NCBI RefSeq assembly: GCF_020026925.1
Contig: NZ_JAIQDW010000010.1
Coordinates: forward strand, 62,001-126,000
DNA: 64,000 nt
Direction of reading: 5' to 3'
From: Flavobacterium hibisci
GTDB taxonomy: Bacteria > Bacteroidota > Bacteroidia > Flavobacteriales > Flavobacteriaceae
Every line of letters begins with the position of its first letter. The stretch's first letter is position 1. Both the position numbers and the translations under genes were made by a program. Shown one piece after another: positions 1 through 8,712 of this stretch. The notes under the pieces are model-generated. The model searched no databases, was not told where the DNA came from, and saw only the letters and a list, made by a program, of their open reading frames with translations.

Positions 1-319
1 AGACATTATTACCAATTTTCAAAAACTCAAAATTTAGCAAAAATGCTTCTTCACCAATCCATACACTATTACCTATTTGTAATTTCCATGGAAAGTGAAT
101 ATTTACCCTAGGCTTAATTATTACTCCTTCTCCAACTGTTGCACCAAAATAACGTAATAAAGAACATTTAAATTGCGAAGGGTAAGGTAATGCTGAAAGA
201 AAAAAGAACATTTTGATTATATACCAAAATATTTCTTTGTATTTTGAAACACCCCTATTAAGACCAACACTTGGATCAAACTGATCAAGTCTGGTATGTG
301 ATATATTAGAATTTGTCAT
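1..319 (-). CDS. Left-handed beta-helix acetyltransferase, WcaF-like (3' part outside window)
   Basis: The first 106 codons are present and the gene runs off the window edge. The start is the ATG at 317-319, read on the minus strand (MTNSNISHTRLDQFDPS). A hydrophobic stretch (FWYIIKMFFFLSALPYPS) is followed by the opening coils of a hexapeptide-repeat helix (GEGVIIKPRVNI, IGNSVWIGEEAF). An N-terminal hydrophobic patch before the helix is typical of the WcaF/colanic-acid type of sugar O-acetyltransferases, which use acetyl-CoA to modify exopolysaccharide sugars. The start overlaps the end of the upstream acyltransferase gene by 14 nt, so the two are probably co-translated. The acceptor sugar cannot be inferred. 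Confidence 0.75.
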   Translation of the reverse strand, partial: MTNSNISHTRLDQFDPSVGLNRGVSKYKEIFWYIIKMFFFLSALPYPSQFKCSLLRYFGATVGEGVIIKPRVNIHFPWKLQIGNSVWIGEEAFLLNFEFLKIGNNV

Positions 320-893
320 TAGATTCTAATTTGATAGGTTTATTTCTTACATTTTTAAGTATAGGCCCATCTAACATCTGGGAATGATGATATTCATCTT
401 CATCAGAAGAAAATCTCTTTTTTATAAATTTTGCTGGTATGCCACCAAACACGCAAAATGGCGGTATGTCTTTTGTAACTATTGAACCTGCAGCAATTAT
501 TGCTCCATCACCTATAGTCACACCAACCATTACAATTGTATTAGCCCCTAGCCAAACATCTCGTCCTATAATAGTTCTCTTTAATATTGGTCTACCAGAA
601 AATGTGGTTGGTAGACCTGGTATATCATAGTTATGATCTGCCCCAATTATCTGTACATTTTGTGCCAACATACTATATCTACCAATTGAGACACCAGGAT
701 AAATCAAACAATTATTTCCAACATAAGTATATTCATTTGCCACAAAATCTTTACTTATTTTACAATTTCCGCCTATATTAAATGTTTGGTGAACATGTTT
801 TAATCCATATACATATCTAACAAAAAGGCGTTTAAAAAATCGATATGAAAGAGCTAAAGCATCATGCTCTTTTAATTTTAAAATAATACTCAT
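306..893 (-). CDS. Hexapeptide-repeat sugar O-acyltransferase
   Basis: This 195-residue protein has clear hexapeptide repeats from about residue 45 to 150 (VGNNCLIYPGVSIGRYSM, IIGRDVWLGANTIVMVGV, TIGDGAIIAAGSIVTKDI), ending in the usual GGIPAKFIKKRF tail. This is the left-handed beta-helix family of CatB/serine-acetyltransferase-like enzymes, which transfer acetyl or other acyl groups to sugars in the cytoplasm. The conserved DHNYD segment (near residue 86) carries the histidine expected to act as base. The gene abuts the frameshifted glycosyltransferase upstream (stop at 894) and overlaps the next acyltransferase by 14 nt, so it belongs to the polysaccharide operon and probably decorates the repeat unit. 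Acyl donor and acceptor are unknown. Confidence 0.87.
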   Translation of the reverse strand: MSIILKLKEHDALALSYRFFKRLFVRYVYGLKHVHQTFNIGGNCKISKDFVANEYTYVGNNCLIYPGVSIGRYSMLAQNVQIIGADHNYDIPGLPTTFSGRPILKRTIIGRDVWLGANTIVMVGVTIGDGAIIAAGSIVTKDIPPFCVFGGIPAKFIKKRFSSDEDEYHHSQMLDGPILKNVRNKPIKLESNDKF

Positions 894-2070
894 TTATGAA
901 ATTTTATTATTTAACAAAACCGATTCAAAAATTTTTAATTGATTATTTGGATTATAGAATTTATCAATAATTGCATAACAATCCTCTGCAATTGATTGAG
1001 TTTTAATTGGGTTTTCCGACAACCAACTATCAATAACCTGAGACAAACTCTCTATACTATTGTATTTATACAAATCTCCATTAACACCCTTAATAATTGA
1101 CTCTACCTCTGGCATTTGAAGATTTAAATTATCATGTGAAATTACAGGAGTTCCATATGACAAACTGTGTATTGCTGTTAAACCTACTTCGCCCGGAGTA
1201 ACACAAAGATCTGCATACATTAATGCATGACTATTTATTTCTTCATCATAAATAGCCCCTAAAAAAGAAATATTTTTTTCTAACTTCTTTTTTTTTGGAT
1301 AGTTCAACTAAATTTAACATTTCTTCACCATCACCAATTATAAGTATATTAAAAAAGTTTTTTTTATACTTATTCCTTAAATTATCTTGGGCTTCTATTA
1401 ACATATCAAGTCGTTTAGTATAATTTAGCCTGCCAATAAAAACAATAATTGGTGTAGTTTTATCATTAAAGTATTTAACTCGGTAATCAAATATTTCTAT
1501 TTGTTCAATTTCTTTTCTAAATTCAAAACTTTTTTTATAATCTAAAGAATTATATATTATATTAATGTTTTCTGCTGGCTTAATTCTATACTTATTTAAA
1601 ATTTCGAATGATCTGTTACCGTATAAAAAAAATCCATTAGCTATTTTATAAAAAACAAAAAGTTTCAAATAATCAATTAAGGTAATTTTATCTTTATAAA
1701 CACCATGCATCCAATAAAAGACCTTCTTTCTTCTTAATCTAGCTATCATTGCCGCGATCCATGTAGAAATATGATATGGTGAACCTAAAAAAATAAAAGA
1801 ATCATAATCTTCAGAAAGAACAACTTTTATTAGATCAAATTGCCATAAAAATTTATTTTTAAAGAGCCATTTATTTTTCAAAAATTTCCATCGTAAACCA
1901 CCACTATCTATTGGCAAAATTGATAGGGAAACATCTATCTTTTTAATGTCTATCTCACTATCAATTCCAGAATAAATAGTAAACTCAATTTTTTTTGACT
2001 TCATCAACTGTTGAAAAATGGGTAATCGATACAATGCCAAATAGTGGTAAATGATTGCTGATTTATGCAT
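894..2070 (-). pseudogene. GT4-type glycosyltransferase split by a frameshift
   Basis: Two overlapping reading frames make one glycosyltransferase. The 274-residue N-terminal part (1246-2070, starts MHKSAIIYHYLALYRLP) has the first Rossmann-like domain and the IVFIGRLNYTKRLDML strand-turn that begins the donor-binding domain. The C-terminal part (894-1307) supplies ISFLGAIYDEE and the nucleotide-sugar binding motif PGEVGLTAIHSLSYGTPVIS. The frames join at a run of nine A (1288-1296 on the plus strand as T). With eight A the sequence reads straight through as LSKKKKLEKNISFLGA, giving a protein of about 390 residues, normal for family GT4. Alternatives to true inactivation are a phase-variable tract, transcriptional slippage that restores the frame, or a sequencing error in the homopolymer. 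Confidence 0.8.
1288..1296 (-). repeat. A9 homopolymer at the glycosyltransferase frameshift
   Basis: Nine consecutive T on the plus strand (nine A in the coding strand) lie exactly where the reading frame of the glycosyltransferase changes. Losing one A restores a full-length protein. Runs of this length are prone to slipped-strand mispairing and to RNA polymerase slippage. Confidence 0.85.
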
Positions 2071-2110
2071 AAAATTCTCAATAATAATTAAGTCTAAAAT
2101 CTTTATTTTA

Positions 2111-3343
2111 TTATTCTACTTTAATTTTTGAATAATTGATATTTTTTATTAATCCATTATTTTTTAAGTTCATAATAAAGGCTAGAAAAACTATGGGAAC
2201 ATATTTAATATATGCATAGGGATGGCCTGAACTGTAAGTCGATACAACATTATAAATACATAATAGAACGGCAAATAATGAAATCGTATTTTTTAATTTA
2301 AAAAAAGATTTTATAGGGTAAATTACAACAATATATAGATACAAAATAAATCCGGTTATACCCATATCCAAATAAGATTGTAATAGAGGGTTATCAATCC
2401 ATCTTATCATATATCCGCCACCCACAATATAGTTAAAAAAAACAAACTCATTACTAATGTAATTAAATGCCCATTCTCTAGATTTATAACGAGAAATTGC
2501 AGATCCAGTAGAATCTTTTACGTCCGTATCTCCTAAAATATTAAGCACTCCATTATAAAAATCTAAACTAAATTTATCTAATAATTTTTGAAGTTCACCA
2601 ATATTAATATAGGCTATCAATAATAAAATAATAAGAAGTGAAAAAATCTTAAATGACTTAATAAATATTTTTTTATCTATAATACCCGTCTTATATAAAT
2701 ATAAGGCAATAATCAATAGCAAAACAAATATTGGTGTCCTCTTAGTAGACATAAATATTACATAAATATCTAAGATTGAAAATAATAGTAATAGTACTTT
2801 TAGTAATTTATTTCTAAGATTCAGACAAAGAATACAAACAAAATTAATTATTGCTCCGTTAGCGGCAGTAAAAGCTTCAAGTGCATAATTTTCATTATCT
2901 TGCTTAAGCTCCCAAGCTTCTTCTCCAGAAATAAGACCTTTCCACATAAAAAATGCTCCAAAACAAGTACATATACAAGAAATAATAAAAGTAATTAAGA
3001 TAACACTATTGTAATTAGAGTTATTGTCATTGCTAGATAAAGCTATAATAAGAGCAAGGACATAAAGATGAAAACTGAGAAACTGTGAAGTTAGTTCATT
3101 TGAAAATACTCCATATATTAACATCAGTACCTGTAAGATAATAATTAAGGTAAATGTCTTGTTGTAAGAAGGCAGTTTCCCTAAAAGTAAATTTCTATAA
3201 GAAATTATTAAAACTACAGAAGCAAACATGAATATTGGAGACCACTCAGTAAAAGGATATAAAAAATTACAATACATTCCCAGTGGAACTCCAATTATAC
3301 TTAATGAAATACCTAAATAAGTGCAAAATTTCTTTATTCTCAT
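2111..3343 (-). CDS. Wzy-like O-antigen/exopolysaccharide polymerase
   Basis: This is a 410-residue, strongly hydrophobic protein with roughly ten or more membrane segments, from ISLSIIGVPLGMYCNFLYPF at the N-terminus to VPIVFLAFIMNL near the C-terminus. A long, less hydrophobic loop lies around residues 265-310 (DTDVKDSTGSAISRYKSREW). A large outside loop with charged residues between late helices is the usual layout of Wzy/O-antigen ligase family proteins, which join lipid-linked repeat units in the periplasm. Sequence conservation in this family is poor, so the call rests on topology and on the flippase, fucose genes and glycosyltransferases around it. Its start overlaps the upstream glycosyltransferase by 4 nt (ATGA). 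Confidence 0.75.
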   Translation of the reverse strand: MRIKKFCTYLGISLSIIGVPLGMYCNFLYPFTEWSPIFMFASVVLIISYRNLLLGKLPSYNKTFTLIIILQVLMLIYGVFSNELTSQFLSFHLYVLALIIALSSNDNNSNYNSVILITFIISCICTCFGAFFMWKGLISGEEAWELKQDNENYALEAFTAANGAIINFVCILCLNLRNKLLKVLLLLFSILDIYVIFMSTKRTPIFVLLLIIALYLYKTGIIDKKIFIKSFKIFSLLIILLLIAYINIGELQKLLDKFSLDFYNGVLNILGDTDVKDSTGSAISRYKSREWAFNYISNEFVFFNYIVGGGYMIRWIDNPLLQSYLDMGITGFILYLYIVVIYPIKSFFKLKNTISLFAVLLCIYNVVSTYSSGHPYAYIKYVPIVFLAFIMNLKNNGLIKNINYSKIKVE

Positions 3344-4506
3344 TTTAAATACTTAAGTAAGGTGGTTGCAAAAAAGACATTACTATGCTTAGCTACAAAA
3401 TCAGAAGATAAATCTCTATTAACAATGCAATTAGACAGCAATTCAATACCACTTGCAATATCAACTGCAGTGGGTTTATTAATTAGCAATCCTAATTTGT
3501 TGTCTTTAACTATATCACCAATCAAACCATTGTATGGAGCGATTACACATTTATTCAAACTAGCAGCATGCCCTAAAATCCCACTTGAAGCTTCCGGGTT
3601 TTTATAAGGCATTAATACTGCAAAAGATTGCATAAAAAGTGATTTTAACCGTTCGTTTGACACAAAAGAATTATCAAAAACAATAGTGAAGTTTGTATTC
3701 TTTAATACTGCTAATTTCTCTAAGATAAGTTTTTCAACATCAGGCTTAGCTCTACCCACAATTAAAATAGCATATTCCCCAGTTTCATTTTCTTGCAACA
3801 AATCAATAGCTTCAATGATTTCAAAGGTGCCTTTTCTGTGATCGATTGCTCCAGGATGTAATAAAACTTTTTTGTGTTGAGGAATTTTATAATATTCGTA
3901 TAAATTAAATCCTGCTTCTTGATCATATTGCGGTATTGGATCTGGAAGCATTTTAAATTTATTCGTATTAAACTTTTTATTTAAAAAAGCAGTTGTTTTA
4001 TCGTCATTTAGTACAAAAACTGTCTTAATTTTTGAATTTCTGCTATATAATTTTGTTATTAAATATTTTCGATAATACTTTAATTTCTCAGAAAACGTAT
4101 TTTTTTGCATTCGATAAAATTGCAAAAATAAAATTCCGCTTATTTCAAAACTGTACCTTTTAAAAATTAAAGCTAATTGAAAAATATTAAAATAAAGCAA
4201 AAGAACTTTTTGGGCGTTAAATTTTTTAGCATACGAGTCCACTATTGCCAGTTCTTTAAATGAACGCTTATATAGTGGTAAGCTTTGAAAAAAATCACAT
4301 TGTTTTTTTGGAATAAATTCCCATACAATTGAAGGATTGCCCTTGGTTTTATCAACAATATTAAAAAACTGAATCTTGAATTCCTCTGACACAATAAAAT
4401 AAAAAATCTCTTTTGATTCAGACTTCAAAAGATAATCTACCAAATGTGAAATATATTCTGAATGATGACCAGTTATAGCTGAATCATATATTATTCTATT
4501 ATTCAT
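3340..4506 (-). CDS. GT4-like glycosyltransferase
   Basis: This 388-residue protein lacks a signal peptide and ends in a GT-B C-terminal domain. KKVLLHPGAIDHRKGTFEII (near residue 215) matches the 'GxxxxxKG' entry to the donor-binding fold, ILIVGRA follows, and AVLMPYKNPEASSGILGHAA carries the glutamate-containing motif for nucleotide-sugar binding, followed by LNKCVIAPYNGLIGDIV. The N-terminal half (residues 1-190) is divergent. The enzyme probably adds one sugar of the repeat unit on the cytoplasmic face of the membrane. It overlaps wzy downstream by 4 nt. Its start codon also overlaps the stop of an acyltransferase remnant (4499-4558). Linkage and sugar are unknown. Confidence 0.8.
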   Translation of the reverse strand: MNNRIIYDSAITGHHSEYISHLVDYLLKSESKEIFYFIVSEEFKIQFFNIVDKTKGNPSIVWEFIPKKQCDFFQSLPLYKRSFKELAIVDSYAKKFNAQKVLLLYFNIFQLALIFKRYSFEISGILFLQFYRMQKNTFSEKLKYYRKYLITKLYSRNSKIKTVFVLNDDKTTAFLNKKFNTNKFKMLPDPIPQYDQEAGFNLYEYYKIPQHKKVLLHPGAIDHRKGTFEIIEAIDLLQENETGEYAILIVGRAKPDVEKLILEKLAVLKNTNFTIVFDNSFVSNERLKSLFMQSFAVLMPYKNPEASSGILGHAASLNKCVIAPYNGLIGDIVKDNKLGLLINKPTAVDIASGIELLSNCIVNRDLSSDFVAKHSNVFFATTLLKYLK

Positions 4507-4558
4507 TAATTATCTTCCTTATAAATTTAGCAGGATTTGCTCCTAAAATTTTATCACT
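4499..4558 (-). pseudogene. C-terminal remnant of a hexapeptide-repeat acyltransferase
   Basis: Read on the minus strand, 19 codons and a stop encode SDKILGANPAKFIRKIINE. This matches the closing segment of left-handed beta-helix acyltransferases (G-NPAK-I, as in GGIPAKFIKKRF of the gene at 306-893). An in-frame TAG lies six codons upstream and no helix repeats precede it, so only the tail survives. Its stop overlaps the ATG of the next glycosyltransferase (AATGAATAA), which suggests the tail was kept because it forms the junction with that start. The length is short, so chance cannot be fully excluded. Confidence 0.55.
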
Positions 4559-4630
4559 ACAATAGATTATTATACACTATTAAAGCTTTACTTTATTCCT
4601 AAGACAAACATTATACTTTTGTAAATATAG

Positions 4631-5326
4631 TTACAACTTCTTTGCATAATCTATTCTAAAATTATTCATCAAATTTTCAATATTATGAAACAAAAAATAA
4701 TTATTTTTTAAAAAATCAGTCTCTTTATCCCACCATTTAAATTCCTTTAAAAAAGCAATTTCGTCATCTTCAAATCTGGTTTTTATTTCTCTAGCTGGCA
4801 CACCTCCAACTATAGTAAAAGCTTCAACATCCTTACTTACAACAGATCCGGAAGCAATTACTGCTCCATCACCAATTTTAACTCCACCCCTTATAATTAC
4901 ATTAGCACCAATCCATACATCATTTCCCACTATTGTATCATTATATTCTTTAAAATAAGATTTTTTATCAAAAGTATAACCCATTCTGGAAGTATCACTA
5001 TAAAATACAGGATGAACAGAAACAAAATCTTTTACAGGATGTTCTGCTAATCCAATTTGAACATTGGGACCAATACAACAAAATTTACCAACTTTACAAT
5101 TATTGACAGAAGTATTTTTAGCAACATATGAATAATCCCCGAAACTTGAATTTGTTACAATTGCATTTAATAAAAAATTATAACGTCCAAATTTACAATT
5201 ATTGATTTTAACATTTCCTGACCATTTTAAGGTTGGATTTTTTTTCTTAACCTTATAATTTATTATAGCCTGTTTTATATTTAAATATAAATCTTTAAAC
5301 ATAAACTTTAATATATATATAAACAT
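4631..5326 (-). CDS. CatB-like hexapeptide-repeat acetyltransferase
   Basis: This 231-residue protein has a basic, hydrophobic N-terminus, then hexapeptide repeats from about residue 38 to 170 (VKINNCKFGRYNFLLNA, VGKFCCIGPNVQIGLAEHP, IVGNDVWIGANVIIRGGVKI, IGDGAVIASGSVVSKDV), closed by GGVPAREIKTRF. The AEHPVKDFVS segment (near residue 115) holds the histidine expected to be catalytic, as in xenobiotic and sugar acetyltransferases. It probably acetylates a sugar or lipid-linked intermediate in the cytoplasm. It lies 3 nt after the GT2 gene in the same operon. Another possibility within the family is N-acyltransfer to an amino sugar, but no aminotransferase gene is nearby. Confidence 0.85.
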   Translation of the reverse strand: MFIYILKFMFKDLYLNIKQAIINYKVKKKNPTLKWSGNVKINNCKFGRYNFLLNAIVTNSSFGDYSYVAKNTSVNNCKVGKFCCIGPNVQIGLAEHPVKDFVSVHPVFYSDTSRMGYTFDKKSYFKEYNDTIVGNDVWIGANVIIRGGVKIGDGAVIASGSVVSKDVEAFTIVGGVPAREIKTRFEDDEIAFLKEFKWWDKETDFLKNNYFLFHNIENLMNNFRIDYAKKL

Positions 5327-5329
5327 AGA

Positions 5330-6226
5330 TTATTTTATATTGAAAAATTTAGCATTCACTTTTTTTATAAAATTGATTTTTTTTCTAGATAAAAAAGCAA
5401 TTATTATATATATGTAGAAATTATTAAACTTATTTTTTAAAAACTGAGAAGCTTCAGTGTCTTTATACTTGACTCTTTTCTTGTATGATTTATATATGAC
5501 TTCAGAAATTATCAATTTCTCGTAAAAACCTTTATCCTGATAATCTGCATAATATGAAAACTCTCTTTTCAGTGGAGATAATTTTTTACTTAATGTGTTG
5601 AACTCGCATATATAATTTAAAACAATTTTGGGAGAGTAAGCAATTTTATAAATCCTGAATAACCTAAGAATTAACTCTAAATCCTCGTATAAACTTATAT
5701 CCGTATTAAAAAAGCCAACCTCCAGAAAACAACTTTTTTTAACTACCATTGATCCTGTACGAGGAAATACTGTCGTATCCCATAAAGCTTTAAAATTATT
5801 CTTTACTAAAAACTCTTCTCTACCTTTACAATATATATATTCCGTTTGATCTGGGTTTATAACTTTGAAGTTGGCAACAAAAACTGATGCATTTTTATAT
5901 TTTTCTATCAAATCAATGAAAACAGATAAGCAAAAATCAGAAATGATATCATCAGCATCTAAAAAAAAGATATATTCAGTACTCGAAATTTCTACACCAT
6001 AATTTCTTGCTTCAGAAACGCCACCATTTTTTTTAGTTACAATTTTAATTCGATCATCATCAAATTCAGATAAAACTTTTAGGCTATTATCTGTTGATCC
6101 ATCATCGATTATTAGTAATTCAAAATTTTTAAATGCTTGGTTTAAAACTGAATCAACTGTCGCTTTAATAGAATCTTCTTTATTATAAAGCGGAATTATT
6201 ACTGATATTTGCGGAACCATATTCAA
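5330..6226 (-). CDS. Family 2 glycosyltransferase
   Basis: This 298-residue protein begins with the GT-A signature ISVIIPLYNKEDSI, followed by LLIIDDGSTDNS (DDGS at residues 41-44), EARNYG (72-77) and the metal-binding FFLDADD (DADD at 90-93). ISLYEDLELILRLF (near residue 178) supplies the usual ED pair of family 2 enzymes. The last 70 residues are basic and hydrophobic and may contact the membrane. It uses a nucleotide-activated sugar to extend the lipid-linked repeat unit. The gene sits 3 nt from both neighbours, in the middle of the polysaccharide operon. Confidence 0.9.
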   Translation of the reverse strand: MNMVPQISVIIPLYNKEDSIKATVDSVLNQAFKNFELLIIDDGSTDNSLKVLSEFDDDRIKIVTKKNGGVSEARNYGVEISSTEYIFFLDADDIISDFCLSVFIDLIEKYKNASVFVANFKVINPDQTEYIYCKGREEFLVKNNFKALWDTTVFPRTGSMVVKKSCFLEVGFFNTDISLYEDLELILRLFRIYKIAYSPKIVLNYICEFNTLSKKLSPLKREFSYYADYQDKGFYEKLIISEVIYKSYKKRVKYKDTEASQFLKNKFNNFYIYIIIAFLSRKKINFIKKVNAKFFNIK

Positions 6227-6229
6227 AAT

Positions 6230-7321
6230 CTAAATATTTTTTTTAAAAAACTCTTTTGAATTTAAACGATAATCCGACAACCTGGAATTTATGTCATGCC
6301 AATCAATTTCATCATTCAAAAGGCTAATATTTAAATCATCATGTTTAAGTATAAATCTATGCTCCAGACCAAACATCCTAAAAAGCGATTTAAAGCGGGA
6401 CAAGCCTCTACCTGGATTTCCGTAAGCAATGAAAGGTTTATTGAACAGTATTGAGAAAACTGTTCCATGAAAAGAATCTGTAATTACAAATTTAGCGTCT
6501 TGAAATCCTTTTAACCACGAGGTAACAGGAGGGTATATTCTGTCTTCAATTTTATCATTTGAATTTACAGACTTGACATTTACAGAAAATAAAACTCCTC
6601 CTATGTGATTTACAATTGTATCTATTGTTTTTTGTCTATCATTGTCAATATCAAGCATATACACCAAAATATCCCCATTGCTTTTTGGCTCTTTTTCTAT
6701 ATTAACCAAATTAATATATTCTTCAATTTCTAATAACATAGTCGGATCAATATGATGTTCAGCTAAAACATCAAAATTTTCTTTACACAACTGAATTGAA
6801 GAATCTTCCCTTACAGAAATCGCATTGAATTTTGATAACAATTCCGAAATTTGTGTTGTGATTTTTTCAGAATGTCCCCACGTATCTTCACCAAAAGAAG
6901 CGGCATATGACATTTTTTTAATTTCTGATTCATTCAAGAAATCGAAAAAATAGTTCATTGAAAAAGCCTTTGTATATTCCAATCTCCATACCTGGTCACT
7001 CCCTACAATCACAACATCCAGATTAAGTTTATCAACTGCATTCTTTAACTTGCTTTCTGAATTTAATATTTTAGTTTTATTAAAATATTTATTGATGAAA
7101 AATGAAGTGTGCTTTCCTATCTCTTTTTCGATATTTATTTTTTTTCTAAAAAATATTCTTTTTATTATTTCTTTCAAATGATCCAAATAGTTCTTATTCC
7201 ATTGTCTGTCCAACAGAATTACTTCATGCCCCATGTTATTCAAATACTTTTGGAGAGCATAAGCTTGTAGTATTCCTCCATAATTTTTATGCAAAGGAAG
7301 CGTTAAAATCCCTATTCTCAT
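6230..7321 (-). CDS. Polysaccharide pyruvyl transferase family protein
   Basis: This 363-residue protein starts MRIGILTLPLHKNYGGILQ; the glycine-rich turn followed by AYALQKYL is the hallmark of the family. VIVGSDQVWR (near residue 105) and FVITDSFHGTVFSILFNKPF (near residue 275) are the other conserved blocks. Family members such as CsaB, WcaK and AmsJ transfer pyruvate from phosphoenolpyruvate to form ketals on surface sugars, adding negative charge. It lies just downstream of an F420-hydrogenase beta-like gene, a pairing common in Bacteroidota polysaccharide loci. The sugar target is not predictable. Confidence 0.9.
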   Translation of the reverse strand: MRIGILTLPLHKNYGGILQAYALQKYLNNMGHEVILLDRQWNKNYLDHLKEIIKRIFFRKKINIEKEIGKHTSFFINKYFNKTKILNSESKLKNAVDKLNLDVVIVGSDQVWRLEYTKAFSMNYFFDFLNESEIKKMSYAASFGEDTWGHSEKITTQISELLSKFNAISVREDSSIQLCKENFDVLAEHHIDPTMLLEIEEYINLVNIEKEPKSNGDILVYMLDIDNDRQKTIDTIVNHIGGVLFSVNVKSVNSNDKIEDRIYPPVTSWLKGFQDAKFVITDSFHGTVFSILFNKPFIAYGNPGRGLSRFKSLFRMFGLEHRFILKHDDLNISLLNDEIDWHDINSRLSDYRLNSKEFFKKNI

Positions 7322-7395
7322 ATTTAGTTTTTATGCTGTGGTTTTGTTATCACCTTATAAAGTCTTTGTAATAAATTTTTATAATAAAAGCTATA

Positions 7396-8712
7396 TCACC
7401 CTTTTAGCTTACGACAAGCTTTTGTTAGAAATGACAATACCATAAGTTTATTCTTCATTTTATGATTAAAAGTGTTTAAATTTGGATTGTTTTTCCAGTA
7501 TTCTAAACTTTTTCTTCTCGTTATTAACCTTTGTATCTGAACTAATGCATACATAAAGCTAATTGATTTAGATACTCGTTTTCTAAAATATGGCAATTTT
7601 TTTTCGCCAATTGTCACAGCTAATTTCTTTCTAAATTCTATTGCGTTTTGCCTGTGTTTAAAACTAGAACTTTGAGATTCAATAATTCTTTCCTTTGCTA
7701 TCGAAACAACAGAAAGTACCCCTCTCTGCACCCCACTTTTTATCAAATCATCAGCAATAAAGCTACGTGTAACAATTACACTATTGCCCATTCCATCAGA
7801 ACGATACTCAGGTAGCCATGCATCTCCCAGCGAAATATCAGCTAATTCTGTAAGCACATCTGTACAAAATTCACAAGCATATGCTTTAAATAAGCCAGTA
7901 CCCCACATATCCCCAACAGTAGACATCTTAATTTCGTGAAACTTAGAATTATTATCGTAAGCTCCAAACGAATAATCTAAAGCAGTGCTTTTATTATCTT
8001 TTATTCTGTACTCCTGATTGCGATAATCACTATTAATCCCTGACTTTTGAGCTAAGAAATCAGTAAAAAATCTACTTTTCCAACCTCCGCATATGATACC
8101 TACCAAGAATGGGATTTTTTCCTTAAGTTGAGGATGATAATGCTGTTTAAGACGGATCGCTTTAATAAAACATGCCACGCCAGATATCGCAATTTTACCT
8201 TCAATATTATCGATTTGTAAAAATAATTTCTCCAGAGTAACTGGAATATATCTAGTTTTTGAAACAGCCTTAATGTCCTCAGGATTGTTGAACAACTGAT
8301 ATTCATATGTTCCTTCTATCTCTTTAACAATAAATAAATGATCTACGATTTTTTGCTTAAGTAATTCTTCAAATATATATGTTGCGATACCACCTGAAGA
8401 AGATGTTTCCCTGTGTTGAATGCTATAACCTGCATAACAGTTCTCAAAATGCCCTATTTTATCATCATACTTGGTTGAATTTTCAAGAAAAATTTCACCT
8501 AATTTATCTTCATCCTTTACCTCTTCCTCGGGGTTAGAATTGAAGGGACACACTTTAAGAACATCATTAGATATATCATTGTTTGTTGCCACAGGAACTA
8601 AAAATCCAAACTCATCCCATTCCATTCTTAAATCGCCTTTAGATTCAGAAATGCAGACTCCACATCCAGTACATAAATTATTATTAAAAATAGAGTTTTT
8701 GTAAGTTTTCAT
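7396..8712 (-). CDS. Coenzyme F420 hydrogenase/dehydrogenase beta-subunit-like iron-sulfur protein
   Basis: This 438-residue protein has an N-terminal ferredoxin-like half-cluster, LCTGCGVC (Cys14, Cys17, Cys20) with CPF (Cys55). The body follows the FrhB-like N- and C-terminal domains: SSSGGIATYIFEELL (about 105-120), a second cysteine pair in YACEFCTDVL (near 280), and the LADISLGDAW block. FrhB proteins are iron-sulfur flavoproteins. In bacteria without F420, relatives occur in exopolysaccharide clusters beside pyruvyl transferases, where their electron donor and substrate are unknown. The start overlaps the flippase stop by one base, so translation is likely coupled. The C-terminal 60 residues are basic and lack recognised motifs. 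Confidence 0.85.
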   Translation of the reverse strand: MKTYKNSIFNNNLCTGCGVCISESKGDLRMEWDEFGFLVPVATNNDISNDVLKVCPFNSNPEEEVKDEDKLGEIFLENSTKYDDKIGHFENCYAGYSIQHRETSSSGGIATYIFEELLKQKIVDHLFIVKEIEGTYEYQLFNNPEDIKAVSKTRYIPVTLEKLFLQIDNIEGKIAISGVACFIKAIRLKQHYHPQLKEKIPFLVGIICGGWKSRFFTDFLAQKSGINSDYRNQEYRIKDNKSTALDYSFGAYDNNSKFHEIKMSTVGDMWGTGLFKAYACEFCTDVLTELADISLGDAWLPEYRSDGMGNSVIVTRSFIADDLIKSGVQRGVLSVVSIAKERIIESQSSSFKHRQNAIEFRKKLAVTIGEKKLPYFRKRVSKSISFMYALVQIQRLITRRKSLEYWKNNPNLNTFNHKMKNKLMVLSFLTKACRKLKG

